This document shows, piece by piece, positions 44,571-53,667 of a stretch of DNA of 64,000 nucleotides; position 1 is the first letter of the stretch; each line of letters begins with the position of its first letter. The stretch covers positions 1 to 64,000 of the forward strand of contig DMYW01000058.1 in NCBI GenBank assembly GCA_003482455.1, written 5' to 3'. The DNA is from Rheinheimera sp. (GTDB taxonomy: Bacteria > Pseudomonadota > Gammaproteobacteria > Enterobacterales > Alteromonadaceae). The notes beneath the pieces were generated by a model. That model was not told where the DNA came from. It saw nothing but the letters and a program-made list of their open reading frames with translations, and did not search any database. Position numbers and translations under genes: made by a program.

Positions 44571-44951
44571 ATGACACAGCGGCTGTTAGTGGTTGATGAT
44601 GAAGTGTTCAATCACGAGTTTATCAAAATGGTGTTGCAGCCGCTGACGTATCAGGTCGACGCAGTAACTTCGGTGCACCAAGCGTTGGAGTCGATCAACC
44701 AACAACTACCGGATTTAGTGATTGTCGATATGGTGATGCCGGGGTTAACTGGTCTCGACCTAGTGCGCTTGCTTCGCCATAACCCTCAGACCAAACAGTT
44801 GCCACTGTTAATGCTCTCCGGTATGGATTCCACAGCTGATATGCAAGCTGCGCGGCACGCGGGCGTTGATGCGTTCCTAGCAAAACCCATCACGGCCGAA
44901 CAGTTGCGCTGGCAAATTGCACAATTGTTGGCGAACAAACGGTCAGTTTAA
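44571..44951 (+). CDS. Single-domain response regulator
   Basis: A 126-residue CheY-like receiver with no output domain. Acidic pocket VVDDEVFN, phospho-acceptor in LVIVDMVMPGLTG (about Asp53), Thr/Ser of MLSGMD and Lys in FLAKPI are all present. No kinase is adjacent. A PilZ protein follows, so a role in motility or c-di-GMP output is possible but not shown. Confidence 0.88.
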   Translation: MTQRLLVVDDEVFNHEFIKMVLQPLTYQVDAVTSVHQALESINQQLPDLVIVDMVMPGLTGLDLVRLLRHNPQTKQLPLLMLSGMDSTADMQAARHAGVDAFLAKPITAEQLRWQIAQLLANKRSV

Positions 44952-45014
44952 CTTTACCGGCGGCAAAACTTTCGATATAACAGCGGTAAGCTTGGTTTGT
45001 AGGAAGTGCAGCTG

Positions 45015-45314
45015 ATGTTAAACAGGAACGACAAACGCAATTATTTTCGGATGATGGTCAACGCTGACGTCAGTATCTTGATCAACGATCCTGAATCAGG
45101 ACGTGAACTGCAAGGTATCTGCCGCGACTTAAGTGCCACCGGCATGGCCATTGATATCGATGAACCGCTGGAAATGGGTACTTTGTTGCATCTACGGTTA
45201 GAATCCACCAATGCATCGATAGCCTCGCTAGAAGCGAATGCCAAGGTCGTACGCTGTAGCCAAGAGGGCGATGATCAATACCAAATAGGTGTGTTGTTTC
45301 TGGAATTGAATTGA
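45015..45314 (+). CDS. PilZ-domain c-di-GMP binding protein
   Basis: A 99-residue protein formed by one PilZ domain. It has the NDKRNYFRM arginine stretch (RxxxR-like) and ICRDLSATGMAIDID matching DxSxxG, the two c-di-GMP contacts. The ATG at 45015 has TAGGAAG nine bases upstream; a GTG at 45006 overlaps that site and is unlikely. Ends in a terminator. Confidence 0.88.
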   Translation: MLNRNDKRNYFRMMVNADVSILINDPESGRELQGICRDLSATGMAIDIDEPLEMGTLLHLRLESTNASIASLEANAKVVRCSQEGDDQYQIGVLFLELN

Positions 45315-45346
45315 CAAAAACGGCCGTGACAGACGGCCGTTTTTTC
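45315..45346 (+). terminator. Terminator after PilZ gene
   Basis: ACGGCCGT/ACGGCCGT hairpin (self-complementary arms around GACAG) with a T-run. Confidence 0.9.
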
Positions 45347-45386
45347 ATTACCCTTTGCGCTTTTTTTAGCATCGCAGGAGGGGCAC

Positions 45387-46745
45387 ATGTCTGTCGAGCC
45401 TTCTTATTTCACTCTTCGTAACTGGTTAATCCTCAGCTTACCTTCGGCCATTGGCGTCTATCTGTTTATGTGGCCTGTGGGGGACGGTGCAGGATTAACT
45501 ATTCCTGTAGCTGCAATGGCCGCGTTGTTGCGAACTTATGTCGGCAGTTGGATGCCGACTGTGCTTGGTTTTTTTATCCTCGGATCTGCGTTGTTAAGTC
45601 TGCTGGTCACATTGATCAAACCCAGGTGGATCAAGGCTGGTTCATTAGCGGCGAAACTATTTATGACGACCCCGGTTTGGCTAATCGTGCGCAACATCGG
45701 CGCCGTCAGTTACGGCTTGGTATGGTCTGGAATTGGTCCGCAAGCTTTGTTAAGTGACAAAACGGGTGGTTTAGTTGCACATGACTTATTACCTGTGCTG
45801 TTGTCAGTGTTTGTGTTCGCTGGGATGTTATTACCACTGCTACTAAATTTCGGCCTGCTGGAGTTTGTCGGCACCTTGATGACCAAGATTATGCGCCCAG
45901 TGTTTCGTTTGCCTGGCCGCTCGGCGGTGGATTGCATCGCGTCCTGGCTTGGCGATGGTAGTGTCGGCATTCTGCTGACAAGCAAGCAATATGAAGGTGG
46001 CTTTTACACGGCTCGTGAAGCCGCGGTGATCGGTACTACCTTCTCAGCTGTTTCCATTACCTTTTGTTTGGTGGTGCTTGGCCAAGTGCACCTCGAGCAT
46101 ATGTTTGGCGCTTTTTACGCGACCATATGCTTGGCTGGGGTCATTGCCGCGATTGTGCTGCCGTATTTGCCACCGCTGCGTCACAAACCTGATACCTACA
46201 TCGATGGTTACGACCATATGCGTGCGGAAGGCGGGGTGTTTACGCAGAAAAATCTGGTTGTGCGTTCGCTTGCCCACGGTTTACACCGCGCGAGTATAGC
46301 GCCATCTGCCAAAGCTACCTTGCATGAAGGTATCAGCAATACACTCGATATGCTGTTTGGCGTACTGCCGGTCATTATGGCTGTGGGTTCTTGTGCACTA
46401 GTGCTAGCGGAATATACGCCGATCTTTGATTGGCTGGGTGCGCCGTTTGTGCCCTTGCTGGAACTGTTGCAAGTACCCTATGCCGAACAAGCGTCCCGCT
46501 CTGTGATGGTCGGTTTTGCCGACATGTTTGTCCCGTCGATTTTAGTCACTGCCGTGCCCAACGAAATGACTCGTTTTGTTATCGCGGCTTTGTCGGTAAC
46601 GCAGTTGATTTATATGTCGGAAGTGGGAGCTTTGCTGCTTGGCAGTAAAATCCCGGTGACTTTGTTAGATTTATTCGTGTTGTTTATTATGCGAACTTTG
46701 ATAACGTTGCCGGTGATTGCGCTGATGGCGCATTGGCTGTTCTAA
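45387..46745 (+). CDS. YjiH-family inner-membrane protein with nucleoside-recognition (GATE) domain
   Basis: A 452-residue integral membrane protein with about ten hydrophobic segments. The GATE-type segment PVFRLPGRSAVDCIASWLGD then SVGILLTSKQYEGGFYTARE is the hallmark of the YjiH/nucleoside-recognition family; members are putative transporters. A strong CAGGAGGGG lies before the ATG. Substrate unknown. Confidence 0.87.
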   Translation: MSVEPSYFTLRNWLILSLPSAIGVYLFMWPVGDGAGLTIPVAAMAALLRTYVGSWMPTVLGFFILGSALLSLLVTLIKPRWIKAGSLAAKLFMTTPVWLIVRNIGAVSYGLVWSGIGPQALLSDKTGGLVAHDLLPVLLSVFVFAGMLLPLLLNFGLLEFVGTLMTKIMRPVFRLPGRSAVDCIASWLGDGSVGILLTSKQYEGGFYTAREAAVIGTTFSAVSITFCLVVLGQVHLEHMFGAFYATICLAGVIAAIVLPYLPPLRHKPDTYIDGYDHMRAEGGVFTQKNLVVRSLAHGLHRASIAPSAKATLHEGISNTLDMLFGVLPVIMAVGSCALVLAEYTPIFDWLGAPFVPLLELLQVPYAEQASRSVMVGFADMFVPSILVTAVPNEMTRFVIAALSVTQLIYMSEVGALLLGSKIPVTLLDLFVLFIMRTLITLPVIALMAHWLF

Positions 46746-46750
46746 CAACA

Positions 46751-46777
46751 AAGGGAGCTTCGGCTCCCTTTTTTTTG
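46751..46777 (+). terminator. Terminator after YjiH gene
   Basis: AGGGAGC/GCTCCCT around TTCG with a run of nine T. Confidence 0.9.
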
Positions 46778-46798
46778 ACCTCGATGTGCGACAGTTAA

Positions 46799-47368
46799 TT
46801 AATGCTGAAACACCACACTGAAGGTAGTAGGCACGACTAATTCAATGGTTTTTAGCTTGGCGATCTCTTGCAATTTCGCCACACCGCCATCGAGTTTAAA
46901 GGTGGCGGCGTTGACCAGCACAGGGCTTTGCGTGTGTGCTAGCACTTTGTTGTCCGCTAATTTCACCAGTTGTAAATCGACCATGACAGTCTGCGTTTGA
47001 TCTAACAAAGTGAGCTTCAGTTCCGCTTTCTGCTGCGTCGTTGCCCCAACCGCGAGCTTGGTGACGAGGTTTGGATCCACGCGGGTGGTGGCGCTGATCA
47101 TTGGGAATTTTGCTGCATGAAACAGGTGCTCCAACATCCGTTCATTACGGATTGGCACTAAGGTATCCAAGCTTTTGACATCGATGCTGACGTTCACCAC
47201 GCCATCGTCAGACCAAGTGCCACTTAAGCTTTTAAAGCTATGGGTTTCAGCCACTAACGAGTTTTTGACGGTGACAAAACGCAGGGCAGACTGGCTATTG
47301 TCGAGCTGCCACGCGGCGTGACTAGAAAAGCTAACCAACATGGCGGCCAACAAAGAAAGAGTGCGCAT
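46799..47368 (-). CDS. YceI-family periplasmic protein
   Basis: A 189-residue exported protein with the YceI lipocalin-like barrel, a family that binds polyprenyl or fatty-acid-like ligands. The signal peptide is residues 1-19 (ending FSSHA), then WQLDNSQSALRFVTVKNSLV and the SGTWSDDGVVNVSIDVKSLDT block. The ATG at 47368 has AGGAG upstream; the frame extends to 47425 without one. Confidence 0.88.
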   Translation of the reverse strand: MRTLSLLAAMLVSFSSHAAWQLDNSQSALRFVTVKNSLVAETHSFKSLSGTWSDDGVVNVSIDVKSLDTLVPIRNERMLEHLFHAAKFPMISATTRVDPNLVTKLAVGATTQQKAELKLTLLDQTQTVMVDLQLVKLADNKVLAHTQSPVLVNAATFKLDGGVAKLQEIAKLKTIELVVPTTFSVVFQH

Positions 47369-47464
47369 CAGAGTTCTCCTAGGGGGATGGATTCTGACGC
47401 AGCATAGCTGGCATGGATTGAACATGCCAGCAGCCTTAACGATAATTTACGGCTAGTCAACGAC

Positions 47465-48655
47465 TTAGCGAATGATACACACCAAGCCTTTCAGGTAATG
47501 ACCTTCGGGGTAGAAACTAGCGATCGGGTGGTCGGATGCTTGGTTTAAGCGTTCGATAAACAAACAGTCACGGCCTGCATCTAACGCTGCGTCGGCGACG
47601 ACTTTTTGGAACAAACTTTCTTCCATCAGTCCCGAGCACGAGAACGTCAGCAATAATCCACCTTTTTTCACCAACTGCATCGCGACCCGGTTGATGTCTT
47701 TATAGCCGCGACAAGCGCCCATCAGCTGAGCTTTGCTTTCGGCAAATTTTGGTGGATCTAAGATCACCATATCAAATTGCTGGCCAGACTCTTTATATTC
47801 GCGCAACAACTTAAACACGTCGGCCTTGCGATAATTGATTTGCGATTCGCTTAAGCCGTTCAGTTCGGCATTTCGTTTAGCGGTGGCAAGCGCCAGCTCG
47901 GACACGTCGACGTTAGTCACTTGCGCGGCGCCACCAAGGCCTGCCGCCACTGCAAAGGTGCCGGTGTAGCTAAAGCAGTTTAAAATCGTTTTGTTGGCGG
48001 CATAGCGACGGGCGGCGGCGCGGCTGTCGCGTTGGTCCAAATAAAAACCAGTTTTATGGCCATGGATCACATCAACGATGATCTGAAAACCATTTTCTTT
48101 AATTACCACTTCACCGCTGTCACGTGGTAAGTGCAGCCAGCCGGTTACTGGCACCAGGCCTTCTTTTTTACGAACGTCGACGTCAGAGCGTTCATAAATC
48201 GACAAGCCAGGGAACTGAAGTTTCAAAGCCTCGATGATCAGCGGTCGTTGGTAGTCGGCGCCAGCGGATAACAACTGCACCACCAACACATCGTCGTAAC
48301 GGTCAACCGTGACACCTGGCAAGCCATCTGATTCTGCCGCGACGACACGTACGCCATTGGTCTGCTCTAAGTCAAACAAGGCGCTGCGTACCGTCCAAGC
48401 GTCAGCGATGCGGCGATTGAAAAATGCGGCGTCGACGGCCTCTTGCTCATCCCAGGTCCAAATCCGCACGCGAATTTGCGAATCTGGCGAATAAGCCCCA
48501 CGACCTAAAAAGGTGCCGTCGGCGGCACGGACATCCACAGTTTCGCCAAGTAAGGCTTTGCCTTTGACTTGCTTAATGGCTTTGGAAAACACCCAAGGGT
48601 GGCGGCGTTTTAGGGATTTTTCGCGGTCGGCTTGCAGGAATACGGTTGCTGTCAT
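47465..48655 (-). CDS. rlmI: 23S rRNA m5C1962 methyltransferase
   Basis: Methylates C1962 of 23S rRNA. The 396-residue protein has an N-terminal PUA domain (KSLKRRHPWVFSKAIKQVKG), an EEHD-like middle and a Rossmann methyltransferase with NCFSYTGTFAVAAGLGGA, ILDPPKFAESK and LLTFSCSGLM (catalytic cysteine). Full length for RlmI (396 in E. coli). Confidence 0.95.
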   Translation of the reverse strand: MTATVFLQADREKSLKRRHPWVFSKAIKQVKGKALLGETVDVRAADGTFLGRGAYSPDSQIRVRIWTWDEQEAVDAAFFNRRIADAWTVRSALFDLEQTNGVRVVAAESDGLPGVTVDRYDDVLVVQLLSAGADYQRPLIIEALKLQFPGLSIYERSDVDVRKKEGLVPVTGWLHLPRDSGEVVIKENGFQIIVDVIHGHKTGFYLDQRDSRAAARRYAANKTILNCFSYTGTFAVAAGLGGAAQVTNVDVSELALATAKRNAELNGLSESQINYRKADVFKLLREYKESGQQFDMVILDPPKFAESKAQLMGACRGYKDINRVAMQLVKKGGLLLTFSCSGLMEESLFQKVVADAALDAGRDCLFIERLNQASDHPIASFYPEGHYLKGLVCIIR

Positions 48656-48747
48656 GGTGATGATCTATATCAGGACGTTATCGGAAAAAACGGTTATTTT
48701 ATCAGGTACTACTGCATACTGCAGAAAAACTTCCACAGGAGTGTGTA

Positions 48748-49752
48748 ATGACGGCTATTCCCTCGCAAATGCGTGCTGTTGTGGTGCGTGACGACACCGC
48801 TGACAAATCTCTAGAAATTGGCCATGTTGCGGCCCCCACGATTGCAGATGATGAAGTCTTGGTGAAAGTACGGGCTTTTGGGGTAAATCGCGCCGATCTC
48901 GCCCAGCGTGCTGGGCATTACCCAGCGCCCGCCGGTGAGAGTTCGATTTTAGGCTTAGAAGTCGCTGGCGATGTCATAGCTGTTGGTGCTGGTGTTGACC
49001 CCCTATGGCTGCATCGCGCCGTGTTTGGCTTGGTGCCCGGCGGCGGTTATGCCGAGTACGCACGGCTGCATGTCAGCCACTTAATGCCAATGTCAGGTGC
49101 GCTGACGTACGAATCTGCGGCGGCCAGTGCCGAAGTGTTTTTAACCGCATATCAAGCGCTGTTTCACATTGGCGGGCTCGTTCAAGGCGGCGCCGCGTTG
49201 GTGCACGCTGGGGCGAGTGGTGTTGGTACCGCGGCGATTCAGTTGGCGAAAGCGGCGGGGTGTAATATCGCGGTCACAGTGGGGAGCGACGACAAAGTGC
49301 AAGCTTGCCAAGCGCTTGGGGCTGATATTGCGGTGAACTATAAACACGGCGATTGGGCTGGGGTGCTGGCGGCAGCGCAGCCGACAGGTTTTTCCGTGAT
49401 TGTCGACCCAGTCGCAGCAGATTACATCGGCAAAGATCTGCAAGTGCTGGCGCTGGATGGTCGTATCGTGGTGCTGGCGATGATGGGCGGGCGCAAAGTG
49501 CCGGAGCTGGACCTTGCGGTGATGTTTAAAAAACGTGGTCAGTTAATCTGTTCGACCCTTCGTAATCGCCACAATGCCTACAAAGCCGAGCTGCTGGCTG
49601 GCTTTGAACAGCGATTTGGCTCCATGTTACGTGATGGAACTTTGCAGGCGCAAATCGCCTCGGTACTGCCTTGGCAGCAAATCGAGCAGGCGCATCAGCT
49701 GTTGGCAAGTAACGCCATCGTCGGCAAAATTGTGATGACGATTAACGATTAA
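48748..49752 (+). CDS. Zinc-free quinone oxidoreductase (PIG3-like MDR family)
   Basis: A 334-residue NADPH-dependent medium-chain reductase without zinc ligands. VRAFGVNRADLAQRAGHYPA and GLEVAGDVIAVG mark the catalytic domain; HAGASGVGTAAIQLAKAAG is the nucleotide-binding loop of the PIG3/QOR branch. ACAGGAG precedes the ATG. The last codons and stop (I-N-D-stop) lie in the heptanucleotide repeat. Confidence 0.92.
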   Translation: MTAIPSQMRAVVVRDDTADKSLEIGHVAAPTIADDEVLVKVRAFGVNRADLAQRAGHYPAPAGESSILGLEVAGDVIAVGAGVDPLWLHRAVFGLVPGGGYAEYARLHVSHLMPMSGALTYESAAASAEVFLTAYQALFHIGGLVQGGAALVHAGASGVGTAAIQLAKAAGCNIAVTVGSDDKVQACQALGADIAVNYKHGDWAGVLAAAQPTGFSVIVDPVAADYIGKDLQVLALDGRIVVLAMMGGRKVPELDLAVMFKKRGQLICSTLRNRHNAYKAELLAGFEQRFGSMLRDGTLQAQIASVLPWQQIEQAHQLLASNAIVGKIVMTIND

Positions 49753-49796
49753 CGATTAACGATTAACGATTAACGATTAACGATTAACGATTAACG
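49741..49796 (+). repeat. Eight-copy heptanucleotide repeat over a stop codon
   Basis: ATTAACG is repeated eight times without error. The oxidoreductase frame enters it as ATT AAC GAT TAA, so the stop falls in copy 2. Because the unit is not a multiple of three, copy-number changes beyond two do not alter the protein. Confidence 0.97.
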
Positions 49797-49800
49797 ACGG

Positions 49801-49834
49801 CGAGCCAGAAAGCACAGCGGTGCAGTCTGGCTCG
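49801..49834. terminator. Long hairpin between convergent oxidoreductase and MFS genes
   Basis: CGAGCCAGA (49801-49809) pairs perfectly with TCTGGCTCG (49826-49834), with an inner GCAC/GTGC. No T-run follows, so it is a weak or rho-assisted terminator. Confidence 0.6.
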
Positions 49835-49852
49835 CGCAAACTCCCCCCCGAT

Positions 49853-51370
49853 TTATGGTGTTCGCTGGTTGTTTTGTGGTGCTGCATCGGAATTATGCTT
49901 GTTAACTGACGCATCAATGTCTGTGGCTGAAGCAGGGGTTGCGGAATGTGTCTGGTCAGGTTCGACGGTCGGATTTTGCTCGTCAGCAGCGCTAAATTCG
50001 TTATCCAGCGGCGGCTCGGGTTGGTTGCTATCCCGCTGTTCTGACTCAGCTTGTGGCGCCAAAGTATTCGCTTGCACAGTACTGCTGGTCATCTCTGCGG
50101 CATCATACCGCGGCGTCATCATCTGCTGTGCCACCATAGCGGAGTCCACGCGCGGGTCCAACGCCGCGGCCAATGGTGAGCCTACTAAATCGCCGGATGA
50201 CATCACGTAGTCACGAGCTTGCACTTGTTCGGCAAGTTTTTGCTGATAATTCACTTGTTGCAGCCGCACAAACAACAACAGGGCGATCAACGCCATAAAA
50301 CCGTAGAGCAAACGCGGGCCACCGAGTTGCATACAAGCGGACGCCAGCAGCGGCCCGATGCTGGCACCTAACCCAAAGGTCAACAAAATGGTCGCCGACA
50401 GTGCGACACGTTCTGATTGTTCAATATTCTGGTTCGCCAAAGCGGTGCCAAGCGGGTACAGCGTAAATGCAAACACGCCAAATAAAAACGTCAGCACTAG
50501 CTGTGGAGTGCCCGATAATGGCAACACGGCGATCGCCAACACAATAAAACCTAGGATGGCGGCATTGGTGCGAATGAGGCGACTGCGTCGTACCCGATCG
50601 GACAATTTACCCATAGGCCACTGCGCCAATAGCCCGGCAAATACAGTGGTTGCCATGTAGGCCGCAACTTGTTGATTATTTAAGCCCTGGCTGGCGGCGT
50701 AGGCGGGCGCCAAGCCATAAAATGATCCAACAATCACCCCAGCCATCGCGATGGTGGTCAGAGACTGCGGCACTTTTTGCCAAAACACGCGAATTTGTAA
50801 TGGTGCAGGTTTCAGTGGCTGCGGGTGAATACGCCGGGTTAACGCTAGTGGCACCACACACAAAGCAAAACACATAGCGACCAATAACAAAGGTTTGATG
50901 GTCAGTTCAGGGTTGAGACTCATCGCGCCTTGGCCAAGCACCAGCGCTAAATACGACACAATCATATAGCTGGCAAAAATAGTCCCGCGGTTCTTACTAT
51001 CGGCTTGTTCATTCAACCAACTTTCCAGCACCATGTATTGGCACATCATGCACATACCAACCAGTAGACGCAGCACCAGCCAAATTTCCAGCTGGTCAAT
51101 CAGTGCATGACCGAGTGCACAGGCCGTCACGACGCCCGCTGACGCAGTAAAAGCCCGAATATGGCCAACTCGGCCGATCAAGCGATGCCCGACTTTTGAA
51201 CCCAGCACCAGCCCCAAATAATAGGCAGACATCATGCCGCCGATCCAAATCCGCGCGACGTCCATATGGGCAAGACGCAAGCCTAAATAAGTCGTGAGCA
51301 ACCCTGCGGCTAACACCATCAGCAGGGTGGCAAAATACAACGACGAAAACGAACGAATACTCGCTGACAT
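49853..51370 (-). CDS. MFS transporter with a long disordered C-terminal tail
   Basis: A major-facilitator transporter of 505 residues, YcaD-like, with 12 expected membrane segments in the first 380 or so (MSAYYLGLVLGSKVGHRLIG is the loop 2-3 signature). The rest, about 120 residues, is soluble, rich in Ala/Gln/Asp/Glu/Pro and predicted disordered; close relatives generally end near the last membrane segment. Substrate unknown. Confidence 0.87.
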   Translation of the reverse strand: MSASIRSFSSLYFATLLMVLAAGLLTTYLGLRLAHMDVARIWIGGMMSAYYLGLVLGSKVGHRLIGRVGHIRAFTASAGVVTACALGHALIDQLEIWLVLRLLVGMCMMCQYMVLESWLNEQADSKNRGTIFASYMIVSYLALVLGQGAMSLNPELTIKPLLLVAMCFALCVVPLALTRRIHPQPLKPAPLQIRVFWQKVPQSLTTIAMAGVIVGSFYGLAPAYAASQGLNNQQVAAYMATTVFAGLLAQWPMGKLSDRVRRSRLIRTNAAILGFIVLAIAVLPLSGTPQLVLTFLFGVFAFTLYPLGTALANQNIEQSERVALSATILLTFGLGASIGPLLASACMQLGGPRLLYGFMALIALLLFVRLQQVNYQQKLAEQVQARDYVMSSGDLVGSPLAAALDPRVDSAMVAQQMMTPRYDAAEMTSSTVQANTLAPQAESEQRDSNQPEPPLDNEFSAADEQNPTVEPDQTHSATPASATDIDASVNKHNSDAAPQNNQRTP

Positions 51371-51448
51371 ACTAAAAATCCAGATCTCTTCGGCACTATT
51401 TCACTGTAGAACATAAAATGGCTGCGTCTTCACCACATCACACAGCTG

Positions 51449-51479
51449 AAAAAAAACCGCAGCCAGGCTGCGGTTTTTA
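51449..51479. terminator. Terminator after metG
   Basis: AACCGCAGCC/GGCTGCGGTT with A- and T-runs on either side; for metG on the minus strand the T-run is long. Confidence 0.88.
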
Positions 51480-51485
51480 CAGGCG

Positions 51486-53519
51486 TTATTTGACGCGCAT
51501 GCCAGGGGTTGCACCATCGTCAGGTGACAACAAGAAAATTTCTGTGCCGCCTGGGCCTGCCGCCATCACCATCCCTTCGGACATGCCAAACTTCATCTTG
51601 CGTGGCGCTAGGTTAGCCACCATCACTGTCAGTCGGCCGACCAAGGCTTCTGGCTGATAGGCAGACTTGATGCCAGCGAATACTTGACGTTGTTCACTTC
51701 CTAAATCGAGTTGTAATTTCAACAGCTTATCAGCCCCTTCGACGTGTTCCGCACTAACGATACGTGCAATACGTAAATCCAGTTTTGCAAAATCGTCGAT
51801 AGTAATAGTGTCGGCGATCGGGTCAATAGTGCTGGTTGCCGCGTTGGCAGGTGCAGTTGTGGTCACAGCTTTAGTCTCCAAACTTTCTTTTGAGGCATCG
51901 ACCATGGCTTGTACTTTGACCGGGTCGACCCGTTGCATTAATGCTTTAAATGGGTTCACTTGATGCGATGTCAACGGTTGTTGGAAGCTTTGCCAATTCA
52001 GCGGTGCATTTAAAAACGCTTCCACCTCGCCAGCCATGCTTGGCAGCACAGGTTTTAAGTAATGCATCAAGACGCGGAACAAGTTAATGCCCATGGAGCA
52101 GACATCGTGCGTTTCTTGTTGTTTGCTTTCATCTTTCGCCAGCACCCACGGCGCTTTGGCGTCTATGTATTGGTTGGCTTTGTCGGCTAGTGCCATGATG
52201 TCGCGGATAGCGCGAGCAAATTCACGCTCTTCGAAACTTTGCGCGATGCTGTCGCCTTGCGCGATAAATTCGGCATACAGTTCAGGCTCGGCAACGCGAG
52301 GCGATAATCGGCCATCGAATTTTTTGCTGATAAAGCTGGCGCAGCGGCTCGCGATGTTCACCACTTTTCCGACCAAATCGGCATTCACTTTTTGCGCGAA
52401 GTCTTCAAGATTCAGGTCCAGATCGACAATGCCTGAAGTTAACTTCGACGCAAAGTAGTAACGTAAGTACTCTGGATTTAAGTGATCCAAGTAAGTACGA
52501 GCCTTAATGAAGGTGCCGCGTGATTTGGACATCTTGGCGCCATTCACAGTAACAAAGCCATGTGCGAACACATTGGTCGGTTTGCGATAGCCGGCGCCGT
52601 GTAACATGGCTGGCCAGAACAAACTATGGAAATAGATGATGTCTTTACCGATGAAGTGGTACACCTCAGCGTCGGAATCCTGTTGCCAGAACGCCGAGAA
52701 ATCAACGCCTTCACGATCACAGAAGTTCTTAAAGCTCGCCAAATAACCAATCGGAGCATCTAACCACACATAAAAATATTTACCTGTGGTGCCTGGGATC
52801 TCAAAACCAAAATAAGGCGCATCACGGCTGATATCCCATTGCTGCAAGCCTTCGCGGAACCATTCTTGTAGTTTATTGGCCATCTCGCTTTGCAGCGCGC
52901 CACCACGAGTCCACTCTTGTAACATGCCTTCAAATGCAGGCAGATCAAAGAAATAGTGCTCAGAATCTTTCAGCACGGGCGTCGCACCGGACACCACGGA
53001 GCGGGCATTTTTCAGCTCGGTTGGGCTGTAGGTTGCGCCGCAGGAATCGCAGCTGTCGCCATTTTGGTCAAGCGCGCCACACTTAGGGCAATCGCCTTTG
53101 ACAAAACGGTCTGGTAAAAACATCTGTTTTTCAGGGTCGAACAGCTGGCTAATAGAGCGACGTTTGATATAACCGCCGGCATCGAGCTTTTGATAGATTT
53201 CGCTGGCAAAGGCGCGGTTTTCGTCAGAATGGGTGCTGTAGTAGTTATCAAAGCCAATCAAGAATTCACGGAAATCGGCTTGGTGTTCAACCGCCGTTTG
53301 CGCAATCATTTGCTCCGGTGTTAAGCCAAGCTGTTGGGCTTTGAGCATGATAGGCGTGCCGTGCGCGTCATCTGCACACACGTAATAACACTGATTGCCA
53401 CGCGATTTCTGATAGCGCGACCAAATGTCGGTTTGGATGTATTCAAGCATATGCCCTAAATGGATTGGACCATTGGCATAAGGTAAGGCGCTGGTAATAA
53501 GAATTTTCCGTGCTGACAT
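51486..53519 (-). CDS. metG: Methionyl-tRNA synthetase
   Basis: Charges initiator and elongator tRNA-Met. The 677-residue class I enzyme has HLGHM (residues 20-24) as HIGH, zinc knuckle CPKCGALDQNGDSCDSCG, KMSKSRGTF as KMSKS, and a C-terminal tRNA-binding domain beginning DFAKLDLRIARIVSAEHVEG. The ATG at 53519 gives the usual MSARKILITSALPYANGPIH start; a TTG at 53531 is upstream in frame. Divergent from mrp, as in many gammaproteobacteria. Confidence 0.97.
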   Translation of the reverse strand: MSARKILITSALPYANGPIHLGHMLEYIQTDIWSRYQKSRGNQCYYVCADDAHGTPIMLKAQQLGLTPEQMIAQTAVEHQADFREFLIGFDNYYSTHSDENRAFASEIYQKLDAGGYIKRRSISQLFDPEKQMFLPDRFVKGDCPKCGALDQNGDSCDSCGATYSPTELKNARSVVSGATPVLKDSEHYFFDLPAFEGMLQEWTRGGALQSEMANKLQEWFREGLQQWDISRDAPYFGFEIPGTTGKYFYVWLDAPIGYLASFKNFCDREGVDFSAFWQQDSDAEVYHFIGKDIIYFHSLFWPAMLHGAGYRKPTNVFAHGFVTVNGAKMSKSRGTFIKARTYLDHLNPEYLRYYFASKLTSGIVDLDLNLEDFAQKVNADLVGKVVNIASRCASFISKKFDGRLSPRVAEPELYAEFIAQGDSIAQSFEEREFARAIRDIMALADKANQYIDAKAPWVLAKDESKQQETHDVCSMGINLFRVLMHYLKPVLPSMAGEVEAFLNAPLNWQSFQQPLTSHQVNPFKALMQRVDPVKVQAMVDASKESLETKAVTTTAPANAATSTIDPIADTITIDDFAKLDLRIARIVSAEHVEGADKLLKLQLDLGSEQRQVFAGIKSAYQPEALVGRLTVMVANLAPRKMKFGMSEGMVMAAGPGGTEIFLLSPDDGATPGMRVK

Positions 53520-53667
53520 CGGTCGCCCCAAAATAAATAGCTAATTCAACGAAAAGAATTTAGGCATAATACAATACCAACCTTGAAAGCGCATCCTTTG
53601 CGCCCATTTCTGTAAGGTTCCAACTAGTTTTTGCTGGAAAAATCAACAGCTTTTTGAGAGTCAATCC

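Noticed and set aside
49741..49796. Possible replication iterons or an attachment site
   Set aside because: Only a perfect short tandem repeat, no initiator gene, no integrase or tRNA nearby.
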